From Sipunculus nudus (lineage: Eukaryota > Annelida > Sipuncula > Golfingiida > Sipunculidae): DNA of 64,000 bases. Location: NCBI GenBank assembly GCA_026874595.1, contig CM049306.1:6030019-6094018 (forward strand). The letters run 5' to 3'. Of this stretch, positions 12,327 to 23,120 are shown in pieces; position 1 is the stretch's first letter; each line of letters opens with the position of its first letter. The notes beneath the pieces are model-generated. The model was not told the DNA's origin. It did no database searches and was given only the letters and a program-made list of their open reading frames with translations. Position numbers and translations under genes: made by a program.

Positions 12327-15262
12327 TATTATATATATTATATATGCCGACACACAAGGTCAGAGAGAAAAATAAGGATGCTGTTGGCGCTGTGACAGTT
12401 CAAGGCAAGGATTTGATTTTGAACGCAACCTTAGTCAGTAAACGCTTTTGAGGTGCTTAAAATCGTGTTTTTACTCGCATAAATAGGTCATCGTGAAATC
12501 ATCCCAAGAAAACCCCAGATAATAAGACGTTTTTTCTGGGTCAAACAGGATTTGTGACCTGTTAACGAATGGCCAAGCGGACAGCGTTCAAAGGGCAGGC
12601 AGTAGAACCAAGATGACTTTCATCGATAAGAACATTAGTAAAAGAATTGTGAACCGATCCGAGTTAAAATTTCGATGTTGATTTGAAACAGCTGTCTTTG
12701 CCATTTTGAGACGGTCTGACCTGTAGGCAATACCACATATAGAAAGCAGGGGAGACTGTGTTACTGAGCTGGTAAGGAGAAGGCACCTGTTGACGGTGTA
12801 TTTGATATCATCTAGCCCGGCGGCGTTTTTAATATAACGACCTCTTTGATGTAATGTTTTTAGATAATCAAAGAACGGCATTTGCCTTATGACATAACCG
12901 AAGCATAGATTGTCTTTTTAACCAGGGGAGGGGCGCGTGCTGCCACAAGAAAGAAAATATTACTTTTTTATATCACGATAGGTTTATTAAGCAATAAAAT
13001 AGAGTTCGGTTGCAACGAGGATTTTTTTTGTATTTAAAAAAAGCTTGGTAAGGATGGTGTACAATAAAGAATGATTTGCTATTTACCGTCTTATCTATGC
13101 CGACCACGAGGTACTCGGGTCTTCTCTTTTATTATTAAATAATGGGATAGGATCTTCCGGGACCCACCCAGTATTAACGAGACTTAATGAACAGGCCATT
13201 ATTTTGTATATTACAGATAATCTCGACATTTCCTTTTCTATGATGTTTATAATACAATAAGTCAAGTCTGGGTATTCTAATGACTCACCTTAGTAACAAC
13301 AGGACACATATTCACTTGCGTTTTGGCGGATTAAAACGGAAAAATTATATTTTTTTTTCCGTTCTCAAGCTGTGATGTCTATATATTTAGTGGTACAGAA
13401 ATGACACAAGGGTCACCATTCTCGAGTGATGAATGACAAATGGACTCTTCTAAACAGCGGATATATCAGACCGTTAGGTAATGATACCATTGGATTACAG
13501 ATGTTTATAAACCTCACGCAGGGATATTGCCATTTCAGAAGTCTCACAATACACAATGTCCATTTCTTATAAATTACCACAGTTATTAAAGCACTTAGAG
13601 GTTTTTGTTTTCCTGAAAAACCCTGATGAATGCAAATCATAGAAATTTGACGATGGGCCTGGGCCTAAATTTGTGGTTGGTGTCGAAATTTCGCATGTGT
13701 AAAGAGTCTTTATTAAAACAACTGTCCAATCATGAGCTATGTGTTATAATTTTACAATAGTTAATAATATTCTCTAAAATGCAGTCCCCCATCATGTGGG
13801 CAATACTTAATGAGGATACTCTGCAACCCATGTTTTCATTCACTTATTGACCAATATTCCCAGATTCATCGGTGCATATGTGACTGCACGTTTGTGAATA
13901 TTCCTTCAAGGATCAGGATAATGAGCCGGACCCAATCTAACTTCTTCAGTGGCCCATCACCGAGCTGTCCTGAAAATATCACGGGATTCCGAACAAACAC
14001 AAACACAAACACGAACGGCAAAAAACGCATACTATCCAGACTGAGGGATCATAATAATTTGCAAGAACTTTGCAAAGAATATGTATTTTGTATTCAATAT
14101 CATTTAATACTTATGGCACATGGCTTCGTTTTTGGTGACTAACACTGTTTATTTACTTATCATGCTAAACTGGTCGTGTACAATACCAATGAAAGATCAT
14201 TTTATATAATTCCAGTAAAAATGTATATTATGATTAATGAGAACTATGGTAAGTTTTACTTTCAGAAACATGTATATTATAATGACAGCTAAAATGTGGC
14301 CATGTCACCATGCCATAACATCATCGTTACGCGACAGAAGTCCTTCTATACTCAACATAACAGCAAATTGTAATATCGCTTTGTTTCGACCAATGCCAAT
14401 ATGCGATGGTCGTATTTGAGAAATAAAACTTGTTTTAGTGCCGGTCCATGCTTATGTCCAGACTGCCGGTCAAGATTAACGGTTTTAATGATTGAACACT
14501 CGCGCGGCAGGCAGTAAGTAATCAGTCTGGCGATATATAGCGATGTATTCATCATGTCACTGACAGCCGGGATTACCGGGGCTATTTGTCTCTTACAAAA
14601 CGAGTCACCTGGATGGTTCACTTATATAATATTTATTACTTAAATAGGTCAAAGATTAACCTCTGGCACCAACTTGCTGTAAATAACTTAAAGTTAACGT
14701 GTACAGCACTGGTACACCTGTTTATTTTTTTACAATGGTCACCTGCAAAAGGTCATTCCTATAACTATAAGAAACAGAGAGCGTGGAAAGATAATTAACA
14801 TACACCCATTTTGTGAATACTTTATCCAAAGGGAGTTAATAAACTTTCAGCGTCCATTTAATTCAGCGGACTCACCAAGCAGACACCAGATACATTGAAT
14901 TATATTCAGGCGAAAACTTACGTCTCGAAATAAAACTGAACTGTATTGGATCATATTGGATCAAAGTTCTGTGAACGTGATAATATGACCTTATATACTC
15001 CCGGTTTTAACCAGACTGCTTTAAATTTGACATCGTCTTGAAAATTGCCTGACCTAAATGAAATTGCATATATTAATAATGCAGCTTTTACGAAACATAT
15101 ACTCTGTCTTTGCTGACATACAGATCTACAATGGATCAGTGAAGCTGCTTTCCATTTGAACATATATTTTAAAAGGGAAAAAGGTGTAGCTGATCTTAAT
15201 TTGAAAATTTCGTTTTCCTTTAAAATTGATATAAATGCAGCTTAGCAAGAGCTAATGTCAGA
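12327..15262. other. Unique AT-rich stretch, no supported gene
   Basis: Scattered ORFs of 60-110 codons occur on both strands (for example 12588-12881 minus and 13810-14142 plus). None shows a motif I recognise, and their lengths are within what chance gives in this much sequence. No tandem array, TIR or RNA gene was noticed. Confidence 0.55.
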
Positions 15263-15343
15263 TGTTATAGGTGCTCCTTTTATTGTGTGACACGGGCGTA
15301 ACTCGTGTTGTTATTGCACTTTATGTTTAATCCGTACTGGTTG

Positions 15344-15929
15344 AACAAAAAGCAAATAATGCGTTTTCTTGGTATGGTTGGATACTACAGGAAGTTTTGT
15401 CCAAATTTTTCTGCCGTAGCTGAACCTTTGACTAATTTGTTAAAGAAGAAACAAAAGTTTGTATGGAATGTTCAGTGTGAAAGTGCATTTCAGAATTTGA
15501 AAGCAGTTCTGCAAAGTTCACCAGTTTTAGCAGCTCCAGCCTTTTTATGTACCTTTTAAGTTAGCTGTAGATGCTAGTGATACTGCTACCGGTGCTGTGT
15601 TGTTACAGGAAGGCAATGATGACATAGATCATCCAATTTGTTATTTCTCAAGAAAGTTTAATGCACACCAGAAAAACTACTCCACTATTGAAAAAGAATG
15701 TTTAGCTTTGATTTAGGCGTTGCAACATTTTGAAGTTCATGTTTCTTCATCAGTCAGGCCTATCATTGTCTTCGGTGATCACAATCCCCTCACGTTCATG
15801 AACAAGTTGAAGTGTAAAAATCAAAGATTGTTGAGATGGAGTTTGTTCTTACAGGATTACAGTCTTGATATCATACACATTAAAGGTAAAGACAATGTAC
15901 TTGCTGATTGCTTATCGAGATGTTTATGA
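15344..15929 (+). pseudogene. pol: Gypsy pol remnant: RT tail and RNase H, broken
   Basis: In living elements this protein copies retrotransposon RNA into DNA. What remains is the end of reverse transcriptase (motif FLGMVGYYRKF) through RNase H. The RNase H acidic residues are visible: D in VDAS, E in KECLA, D in FGDHNPL, and D in the closing NVLADCLSR. A one-base insertion in a T-rich run near 15541-15552 shifts the frame. An in-frame TAG at 15714-15716 then stops RNase H between LALI and ALQHFEV. The frame ends at TGA 15927-15929. The polymerase catalytic core, protease and integrase are absent. The copy at 22336-22938 is a close relative and carries the same TAG. Confidence 0.95.
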
Positions 15930-16247
15930 AATGTTATAAACAGGCTGTTTATGTAATGTTGTAATTACGATGATTTTGAGATGTTGTAAAAATTTAGTGA
16001 TTGTGATCGCAAAAAGAAAGTTTCCCTGAAAACCCTTTTTTTACATTTTTACAATCTTGATATCATACACATCAAAGGGAAAGACAATGAACTTGCTGAT
16101 TGCTTATCGAGATGTTTATGAAATGTTGTAAACAGGATGTTTATGTGATGTTGTAGATAAGATGATTTTTGAGATCTTGTAAGGATTTGGTAATTGTGAT
16201 CGCAGAAAGAAAGTTTTCCGTGAAAACTTTCTTTTTTCTTACAGGAT
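15864..16247 (+). repeat. 192-bp tandem duplication at the pol/3' LTR spacer
   Basis: The sequence from CTTGATATCATACACAT, coding the last RNase H residues, through the spacer ending in the GTGAAAAC-like run appears twice. It starts at 15864 and again at 16056, an offset of 192 bp. The second copy is nearer the family sequence seen in the minus-strand element around 22210-22400, and the first has more changes. It is a local duplication within this insertion. Confidence 0.9.
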
Positions 16248-16253
16248 GGAGAG

Positions 16254-17041
16254 TGTTACAGGTGCTCTTTTTATTGTGTGACACGGGCGTAACTCGTGTT
16301 GTTGTTGCACTTGACGTTTAATCCGTACTGGTTGAACTCTCGTTGTAATGCTGGCAAGGGGTTTTCACGCCTGGCCGAGGTCACGTGATGAACCTGGTGT
16401 ATGGGGATACACACGGCTATGTTCTTCTCGATAATTCCTGAAACGCGTGTTTACTGTGTTGTGTGGGATCCTTGGGACTGTTCGAGAAGTGGAAGATTCT
16501 CGGCTTGAGGTGTGAAGGTATATAAAGGGGCTGTGTTTTAGAAACGGGGAGAGAGAGCAGAGAAGATTCCAGCCGACGCAGAAGCGTGTGTGTCGGTTTG
16601 TAGGACCTTATCCGACGTGTGCGGCAATTATAGATTTTCTTCAGACTCTTTTGGACTTGAGCTTACTTTCTGGATTGTAACAAAAGCTTTACACTGGACT
16701 GTCATTCTCCGAGAGTATACATGTAGGGAACTTATCGTTGTGGCGGTGTTGGTATCCAGGTACTGTGCACATTATTTTTCTATGTGATTGTATTGATTTG
16801 TTGTTATGCCGCTGCTTTACTGTATAATTGTATTGATTTAGTGAATTGTAATGTTAGGGTTGTTTTAAGAATAAATTATAGTTATTTGTTAACAAAAAAA
16901 AAAAAAAACACTGACTTCTTTATTCATTCCCCTAGACATTTCGCGCTGCCTAGTGTTACAGAATCTGATTTTATTTGATCTCCGTTACAGAATTTTTGTT
17001 CATCACGCATACGTGATCTGTTTATATTAGGTTCCGTAACA
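16254..17041 (+). repeat. Gypsy 3' LTR, copy 1
   Basis: A 788-bp LTR starting TGTTACAGG right after the purine-rich run and ending GTAACA. It contains a TATA box (TATATAAAG at 16519-16527) and AATAAA at 16870-16875 before an A run, giving a U3-R-U5 order. ORFs inside it, such as 16590-16787, recur as broken frames in the other LTR copies and are not genes. Three other LTRs of this family lie at 21398-22207, 28836-29659 and 48371-53405 (split). Confidence 0.93.
16519..16527 (+). promoter_or_regulatory. LTR TATA box
   Basis: TATATAAAG lies about 265 bp into the LTR and is followed by GGGGCTGTGTTTTAGA. The element is conserved in the minus-strand copy (CTTTATATA at about 21924-21932). This marks the likely U3/R promoter, with a start expected about 25-30 bp downstream. 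Confidence 0.65.
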
Positions 17042-17072
17042 TAAAATTAAAGTTAACCGTCACGTTAGACGA

Positions 17073-17240
17073 GCCCCCATTTTGTTACAAAGACAAATTG
17101 CTAAGGGGAAAAGACAGGGCCGATCCCGGTTTGGAACCCATGTCGGTGGCGCACAAGTCCGGCGAACCAACCGCTTCGCTAGCCAAGCAAGCTTCACTAG
17201 CGAGACAGTTCGGTCCGCTGTTATGTGCACCCCGTAACAC
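17073..17240 (-). mobile_element. tRNA-derived SINE, copy 1
   Basis: Read on the minus strand, it opens GTTACGGGGTGCACATAA. It carries a pol III A box (TAGCGAAGCGGTTGG, complement of 17167-17181) and a weakened B box (GGTTCCAAACC, 17128-17138), and ends near AACAAAATGGGGGCTC. The spacing between the boxes is tRNA-like, but no cloverleaf with a matching acceptor stem forms, so this is a SINE and not a tRNA gene. It sits 31 bp beyond the Gypsy 3' LTR. Two further copies are at 19785-19945 and 22951-23120. Confidence 0.8.
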
Positions 17241-18435
17241 AGATCAGAATGACACTCCATGATCTGCAAAAATGAACCTGAATGTATGAATATAATATCA
17301 TTTTTAGTAAAGTCAATAAATATAATAGCAATTAAAAAATACGACAAGCAGAATAATAGCAAACTAAAAATTAAATGTAAAAATGTATCCCCAAATAAAA
17401 AATAAATACAAAATATCCGTTTAACACAGCTGAGTATCGGTTTACATTCCGCCACGACCAGCATTTTGCGGGGACGTCTGTTTGGACGATACTCTAGGGC
17501 TAGCGGTTCTCTGTGTCTCTTATTCGAAGCCAGTCGAGCTCCGGGTCACGATAATAACATCTGTAAATCGTCGATGTTTTACGCTAAAAAAAGATATAGG
17601 GTAACAGGTCAACAAGTACTTAACTGATTTTGTTAGTTGGCCTACCAATGGTAAGCTCCAAAACAAAATTACAATTAACAGCGCTTTTATTTTTCAAGTT
17701 CATTTTGAAATGTAACATTAGGCATTTTTTTATTCTTAGAAAGTTCCGTAAATATGGAATAAACTTCCGATTTTTACTGAACATCTTTCCTATTTTAATT
17801 TCCATGTTAAGAAAATTAGATCTGGCACCAGAAGAGCAGACGATCACTGCCGAATAATCAGTCTGAGATCGAGCTTACTTGGCAGGCTTAGGACTGTCCT
17901 CGAACAGACGACAGGTGTATCATCTCTAAAAAGTAAAACAACAGTGGTGTCATTCTTATAAAAATAAGAAAAGTATAAAACAACGCATGTCTTTGCTTTC
18001 CTTTTTTTCGTATGTCATATATCTGTTGCAATTGGTGACCAGTTTATTTAATAAGTTTTGTTCTGATCCGCCATACGTGTACTTCGGATTACTTCATAGG
18101 CTGTTAAAAAACAAAGATGATCCAAGAATCGCCAAATCTATCTCCAACTTTAATTTCGTTTTAAAAACCTCTCTTAAAATATCAGGCATTTGCTTATGTT
18201 GAATATTTATCGGACTTTGATGCAGGTGGACTATGTAACCGTGAAACATCAATGTAAATGTTTACTCTGTTCATTTTCATTAAATCTGATTGCCATAAAC
18301 TAATTAAGGCTGCCTAGCATTTTGAATGAGCCCGGTTATTCTGTTGTTCGCATGATCGTCTGCGTTCCTGGTACTGGGACAGAACTTTTGTTCGGGTTTG
18401 CTCCGTTCAGAGCAGATGGGCTGGCTGACTAATTG
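17241..18435. other. Unique AT-rich stretch, no supported gene
   Basis: Only short ORFs on opposite strands over the same bases (17620-17857). No motif, array or RNA gene seen. Confidence 0.6.
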
Positions 18436-18439
18436 CTTC

Positions 18440-19195
18440 TGGCAGGATGGTATGCGTTCATTTCTGTTCGTGTGTGTGTTTGTTAACTTAATATTGTAAT
18501 AATATTGTGACGATATGTAATCATGAACGGAATGTCATGATTTTTAAGGGTATTTTGGGCAAAAAAAAGAATCAATCACATTTTGGCGTAGATCCGCCAC
18601 ATGATCCGTATCAAGGAACTCACCAAGGAATATTCACAAATGTGCAGTCATTTATGCAAGAATGAACCTGGGAATATGGGTAGATAAAAATAAGATGGGG
18701 AGGCTTGTAGTCATTGAAATGCAGATTTCTAATTAATAGTAATCTCATAAACATCACCATTGACCTGCGGACTTTAAATAGAAGAATTATCTTTAAATGA
18801 AAAGTTCAAGAAACACATTTTCCATTAACCCCGATTCAGCTTGAGTGGTTTATGCTTTTATTGTCTCCGCCAAGAAAATATGCGTTCCTTACCTTTCGCG
18901 TGTGTTAGTGTGAATGTTAGTTCACAACAAAACTCACGTAATCAAAAACGGAATCTCACGGATTTTCAGCGCATTTTAGAAATGGGCCGATGAATCTAGT
19001 AGATAAAAGTGTGGATTCGGCATATGATCAAGTTTCAAAAACGTCTTCATAGAATATTCACAAATGTAACAAATGCATTTATGAATCAGGGAATATGGGA
19101 TGAATAAGTGAATGCAAACAGGGGTTGGGGAGCATATCCCATAATAGGGAGCCCAATATGGCGGAGGGTTGCAAAATGCAGATTTCTACTTATAA
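18440..19195 (+). repeat. Diverged direct duplication of an interspersed repeat (two halves)
   Basis: About 18440-18740 and 18880-19195 share words in the same order: GTATGCGTTC-like, GTAATCA..AACGGAAT, GGATTTT, GAATATTCACAAATGT, GGGAATATGGG, GAGGCTTG or GAGGGTTGCA, and AATGCAGATTTCTA at the end. A third, minus-strand fragment with the same tail (GGCGGAGGCTTGCA...AATGCAGATTTCTA) lies at 55590-55640. This is a dispersed repeat family of unknown class. Confidence 0.6.
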
Positions 19196-19218
19196 TATAT
19201 ATAAGAACTAGAAATTAC

Positions 19219-19310
19219 CAGAGTTGGGTCCGAGCACTTTTAAAGTACTCGAGTACGAGTACCGAGTACTCAAAATGTATTCATGAGTAGTTTAATGAGT
19301 ACTTTTTGTA
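19219..19310 (+). mobile_element. hAT-like transposon terminus (one end only)
   Basis: The sequence starts CAGAGTTGGGTCCGAGCACT and is followed by a cluster of GAGTACT/AGTACTC words. A CAGAGTTGGG end with CGAGT-type subterminal repeats is familiar from animal hAT elements. I found no matching right end (CCCAACTCTG) nearby, so this is a truncated copy or the other end is too decayed to see. Confidence 0.4.
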
Positions 19311-19784
19311 CCAAAACTTGTTTAATAATGTTATAAAATTAAATATATACTCATAAAGTTAAACAAAATTATTAATGAAAACCCAGGACAAAATTAAAAT
19401 ATATACAATGTTGTGTTATGCTTAATCAAAATACTGAGGCGAAATGCAAACTCTAGAACATATATAAACAGGCCATATGCAGTTGAAATATCAAAGCATT
19501 AACGTATTATAGTAGATGGTTTGCATTGAAAAAACATCTGGTCTCATAGGTTCTCAAAAATATGTTTATTAGCCAGGACAAGATATACAATTTACGTTCA
19601 AATGACATGTCGGAATGTTCAGAAACTACAACACTTAAAGTAATATAAAAGTTAATATATGAAAGTTATATTGTTAAAGGAAATCTCACTGACATTGTAT
19701 CAAGCATATAACCATATTTTAACCATATGTTATCATATAGTAAAATCAATGATAACAATAATAATAAAAATAATAACAACCATA
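19311..19784. other. AT-rich stretch, nothing recognised
   Basis: No gene or repeat boundary seen; possibly the decayed interior of the element whose end is at 19219. Confidence 0.5.
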
Positions 19785-19945
19785 TTGTTCCGGGGTGATA
19801 TAAAAGCGGACCGAAATGTCTCTCTTGTGAAGCTTGCTTTGCTAGCGAAGCGGGTGGTTCCCCGGACTTGTACGCCACCGACCTGGCTTCGGCTCCCGGA
19901 TCGGCCCAGGATTTTCCCCTCATTTATTTAACTTCGTAACAAAAT
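19785..19945 (+). mobile_element. tRNA-derived SINE, copy 2
   Basis: Starts TGTTCCGGGGTG and continues AAAAGCGGACCGAA. The A box is TAGCGAAGCGGGTGG at 19843-19857 and the B-box region, GCTTCGGCTCC at about 19886-19896, is decayed. The tail is CCCAGGATTTTCCCCTC then CGTAACAAAATG. It is the same family as 17073-17240 and 22951-23120, in the opposite orientation. ORFs across it are shadows. Confidence 0.78.
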
Positions 19946-21397
19946 GTTATTATTTATATGATATCAACTTATGAATAGTATGCGGCTGAAGCCTAATGAA
20001 TTTTTAAGATATTTAACGCGATCGGTATATGTGAAAAAAGAATAAAACGACATATGCTAATCTGACAGGCTGACCATGTCATTTAACATGTGTAATAATT
20101 TATGAGTATTAACAACTGTTAAATCAGTGGCATATTATATATACAACAAGGAATGAGGCGATAGTAATACGTAATATTAATAGAATTTTACAGGTTTCAA
20201 AGTTAGTAAGAGTAATATTACTATTTATAGACAAGAATTTGAACTTAGTTCTTTGTTTAAGTGATCCTCCTATTCAATATATTCTTTATCTTCCAGCAGT
20301 TTCACCTCAGAAGTAATTAAATAATATACCATTAACTTAAGCTCTGCTATAATTTAAATAATTTTTTCGAAAGAACCATTTTTTCATACGTATGATACAG
20401 ATAATATTTACTGTGATAGTTTAGTTGATTCCACAGACAACTCAGAATATCACTATTCAGGTAGTACGGTAATCTGCCGGAAGTTTTCAACTGGAGGACT
20501 CCTCTGCATGATGACGGTCCTCTGTTCCCAGTCCGTCCAGTCAGAGAGGATGTGCTGATATCAGCTGGTGTATGAAGGGTGCTGGCTGTTTGTCAAGGAC
20601 TAAGTCGGTTCGTTGGAGGGTTCGACATAAGAAAAAAAATGGTAGAAAGCTGATTTTGGTGTCATTCGATGCATTCAAGTGCGTAGATCCGCTAAAATCC
20701 GCTTTGGGGGAAATATTTTGAGAGATTTTTTTAAATATTTAAAAAAAAGGAACATGAAAAGTACCTTATTCAGTGATATTGGAAGAACATTTATCACATT
20801 AATGCACATAAAGCACATCATAATAACTTAGAGAAGTGTACTTGGCTTATCGAATCCTCAAAACTGGTTTTCAGCAATTCATTTTTCAATATACGTTCAT
20901 ATTCAAAGGTGATGGGGCGTTTTTTGCTGAAGCCAGTAAAACATCCATTGTTCATTACTTGGTCCCTTTAGAAGCATTTACAAATTCAGTTTCTTCTTTA
21001 AACTTAAATAGAAAAGTTAACTTATTTAATTTAAATTTTTTAATATGGGTATAAATTAAAAAATATTCTTTTCTGTTAAACCTGCAAGCATTGTTTTAAT
21101 ATGAATTTAACCAACTAAAACTGTTTAATAAATGTTATCTCTAATATAAGAGTAGAATTTTTAATTATTTATTTCTTTTTAATTTAAAATATCTGCCTTC
21201 ATATAATTGCCAAAAACCTTTGGCTTTAAATAATTAAAAGAGTCGAAAGTATCATGTTTAATATTATTGTGCTCTTTCAGGTACGCCAAATCAAATTACA
21301 TTGACTGATGACCTAGGTTTCTCTGATTTAACCAAACCATTTTAAATCTTAATATCACATGCCTATTATTGCATTTTGTGTAGAGAATGGCAAACAT
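19946..21397. other. Unique AT-rich stretch, no supported gene
   Basis: Nothing recognisable. A locally more GC-rich patch at 20450-20640 has no ORF or repeat I can name. Confidence 0.6.
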
Positions 21398-22207
21398 TGT
21401 TACGGAACCTAATACAAACAGATCACGTATGCGTGATGAACACAAATTTTGTAATGGAGATAAAAACAAATCAGATTCTGTAAAACTAGGCAGCGTGAAA
21501 TGTCTGGGGGAATGAATAAAGAAGTCAGTGTTTTTTTTTTTTTTTTGTCAACAAATAACTATAATTTATTCTTAAAACAACCCTAACAATACAATACACT
21601 AAATCAATACAATTATACAGTAAAACAGCGGTCTAGCAACAAATCAATACAATCACACAGAAAATAATGTATGTGCACAGTACCTGGATACCAACCCCAT
21701 CACAACGATAAGTCCTTTAAATGTAACTCTCGGAGAATGACAGTCCAGTGGAAAGCTCTTGCAACAACCGAGAAAGTAAACTGAAGTCAAAATGCATAAA
21801 AATCCAGGAGAAAGTCTTTGAAAATGCGTAATTGCCGCATTCGTCGGATAAGGTCCTGACACACGCTTCTGCGTCCGCTGGAATCTTTTCTGCCGTCTGC
21901 CCCCGGTTCTAAAAAAACAGCCCCTTTATATACCTTCACACCCCAAGCCGGAAATTTTCCACTTCTCGAACAGTCTATAAGATCTTGCACAACACGCGTT
22001 TCAGGAATTCTCTAGAAAAACAGCGCTGTGTATCTCCACACACCAGGCTCATCACGTGACCCACGACCAGGTGTGAAAACCCAAGGCTTACATGACAACG
22101 AGAGTTCAACCAGTACGGATTAAACAAAGAATGTAACACGCGGCCAGACACGATTGCCACAACAGGAGTTACGCCCGTTTCACATAATAAAAAGAGCACC
22201 TGTAACA
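21398..22207 (-). repeat. Gypsy 3' LTR, copy 2
   Basis: 810 bp, running from TGTTACGG at 21398 to TGTAACA ending at 22207 in window orientation. It keeps the conserved TATA region and a T run at about 21531-21546, which is the complement of the A run after AATAAA. Confidence 0.92.
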
Positions 22208-22335
22208 CTCCCCCTCCTGTAAGAAAAAAGAAAGTTTTCAGGAAAACTTTCTTTCTGCGATCACAATCACCAAATCCTTACAACATCTCAAAAATCATCT
22301 TATCTACAACATCACATAAACATCCTGTTTACAAC

Positions 22336-22938
22336 ATTTCATAAACATCTCGATAAGCAATCAGCAAGTACATTGTCTTTCCCTTTGATGTGTATGATAT
22401 CAAGATTGTAATCCTGTAAGAACAAACTCCATCTCAACAATCTTTGATTTTTACACTTCAACTTGTTCATGAACGTGAGGGGATTGTGATCACCGAAGAC
22501 AATGATGGGCCAGACTGATGAAGAAACATAAACTTCAAAATGTTGCAACGCCTAAATCAAAGCCAAACATTCTTTTTCAATAGTGGAGTAGTTTTTTCTG
22601 GTTTGCATTAAACTTTCTTGAGAAATAACAAATTGGATGATATATGCCATCATTGCCTTCCTGTAACAACACAGCACCAGCAGCAGTATCACTAGCATCA
22701 ACAGCTAACTTAAAAGGTACAGAAAAGTCTGGAGCTGCTTAAACTGGTGAACTTTGCAGAATTGCTTTCAAATTCTGAAAAGCACTTTCACACTGAACAT
22801 TCCATACAAACTTTTGTTTCTTCTTTAATAAATTAGTCAAAGGTTCAGCTACAGCAGCAAAATTTGGACAAAACTTCCTGTAGTATCCAACCATACCAAG
22901 AAAACGCATTATTTGCTTTTTGTTCTCTTGTCTAGGAA
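22336..22938 (-). pseudogene. pol: Gypsy pol remnant, copy 2: RT tail and RNase H, broken
   Basis: Same region as the plus-strand remnant. RT connection residues FLGMVGYYRKF are followed by RNase H ending NVLADCLSR. A few more upstream residues survive here (FPRQENKKQ). Breaks are a TAA at 22739-22741 (a TTA in copy 1), a one-base gain in an A run near 22598, and a TAG at 22552-22554. That TAG is at the same codon as in copy 1. The private breaks differ between copies and the TAG is shared. Confidence 0.93.
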
Positions 22939-22950
22939 ATGCAGAAATAC

Positions 22951-23120
22951 GAGCTCCCATTTTGTGACGAAGGCATATTGTTGAGGTGAAAAATCCTGGG
23001 CCGATCCGGGAGTCGAACCCACGTCGGTGGCGCACAAGTCCGTCGTACCAACCGCTTCGCTAGAAAAGCAGGCTTCACTACCAAGACAGTTCGGTCCGCT
23101 TTTATGTGCACCCCGTAACA
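22951..23120 (-). mobile_element. tRNA-derived SINE, copy 3 (best preserved promoter)
   Basis: On the minus strand it opens TGTTACGGGGTGCACATAA. The A box is TAGCGAAGCGGTTGG (complement of 23048-23062) and the B box is a perfect GGTTCGACTCC (complement of 23009-23019), 28 bp apart. It ends CACAAAATGGGAGCTC directly against the truncated Gypsy pol. No target duplication is visible. A pol III internal promoter is the family expectation; the sequence around it does not form a tRNA. Confidence 0.85.

Larger units (their letters stand above)
15263..17041 (+). mobile_element. Defective Ty3/Gypsy retrotransposon, copy 1 (LTR fragment, pol fragment, 3' LTR)
   Basis: The order is an 84-bp LTR start (15263-15346), pol (15344-15929), a partly duplicated spacer, a polypurine-like run (AGGATGGAGAG), then a full 3' LTR (16254-17041). 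The LTR begins TGTTACAGG and ends CCGTAACA, the usual TG...CA form. The 5' LTR fragment matches the start of the 3' LTR with about five differences in 84 bases, then jumps straight into pol at a shared GAAC. The rest of the 5' LTR, gag and most of pol are therefore missing. No target duplication is visible (CAGA before, TAAA after). The element cannot be autonomous. Confidence 0.93.
21398..22950 (-). mobile_element. Defective Ty3/Gypsy retrotransposon, copy 2 (pol fragment and 3' LTR)
   Basis: Minus-strand copy of the family at 15263-17041. Its 3' LTR is 21398-22207, preceded by a clean polypurine tract (AGGAGGGGGAG, complement of 22208-22218) and the pol remnant. Pol stops at about 22938, about 20 bp upstream of where copy 1's pol begins. 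Beyond that lies the SINE at 22951-23120, then unrelated DNA. The 5' LTR, gag, protease, integrase and the RT core are missing. Confidence 0.92.

Noticed and set aside
12560-12600. A-box-like TGGCCAAGCGG
   Set aside because: No B box downstream and no tRNA fold.
12588-12881. 97-codon minus-strand ORF with a hydrophobic end
   Set aside because: No recognised family, no splice or promoter support.
13810-14142. 110-codon plus-strand ORF
   Set aside because: No domain; a short ACAAAC repeat accounts for part of it; the length is within chance for this window.
16590-16978. ORFs inside the Gypsy LTR (also seen at 21653, 28962, 52629)
   Set aside because: They are LTR sequence shared by all copies with different breaks; no conserved protein.
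17060-17464. 134-codon minus-strand ORF
   Set aside because: It runs across the SINE copy and AT-rich flank; no domain, and the end is SINE sequence.
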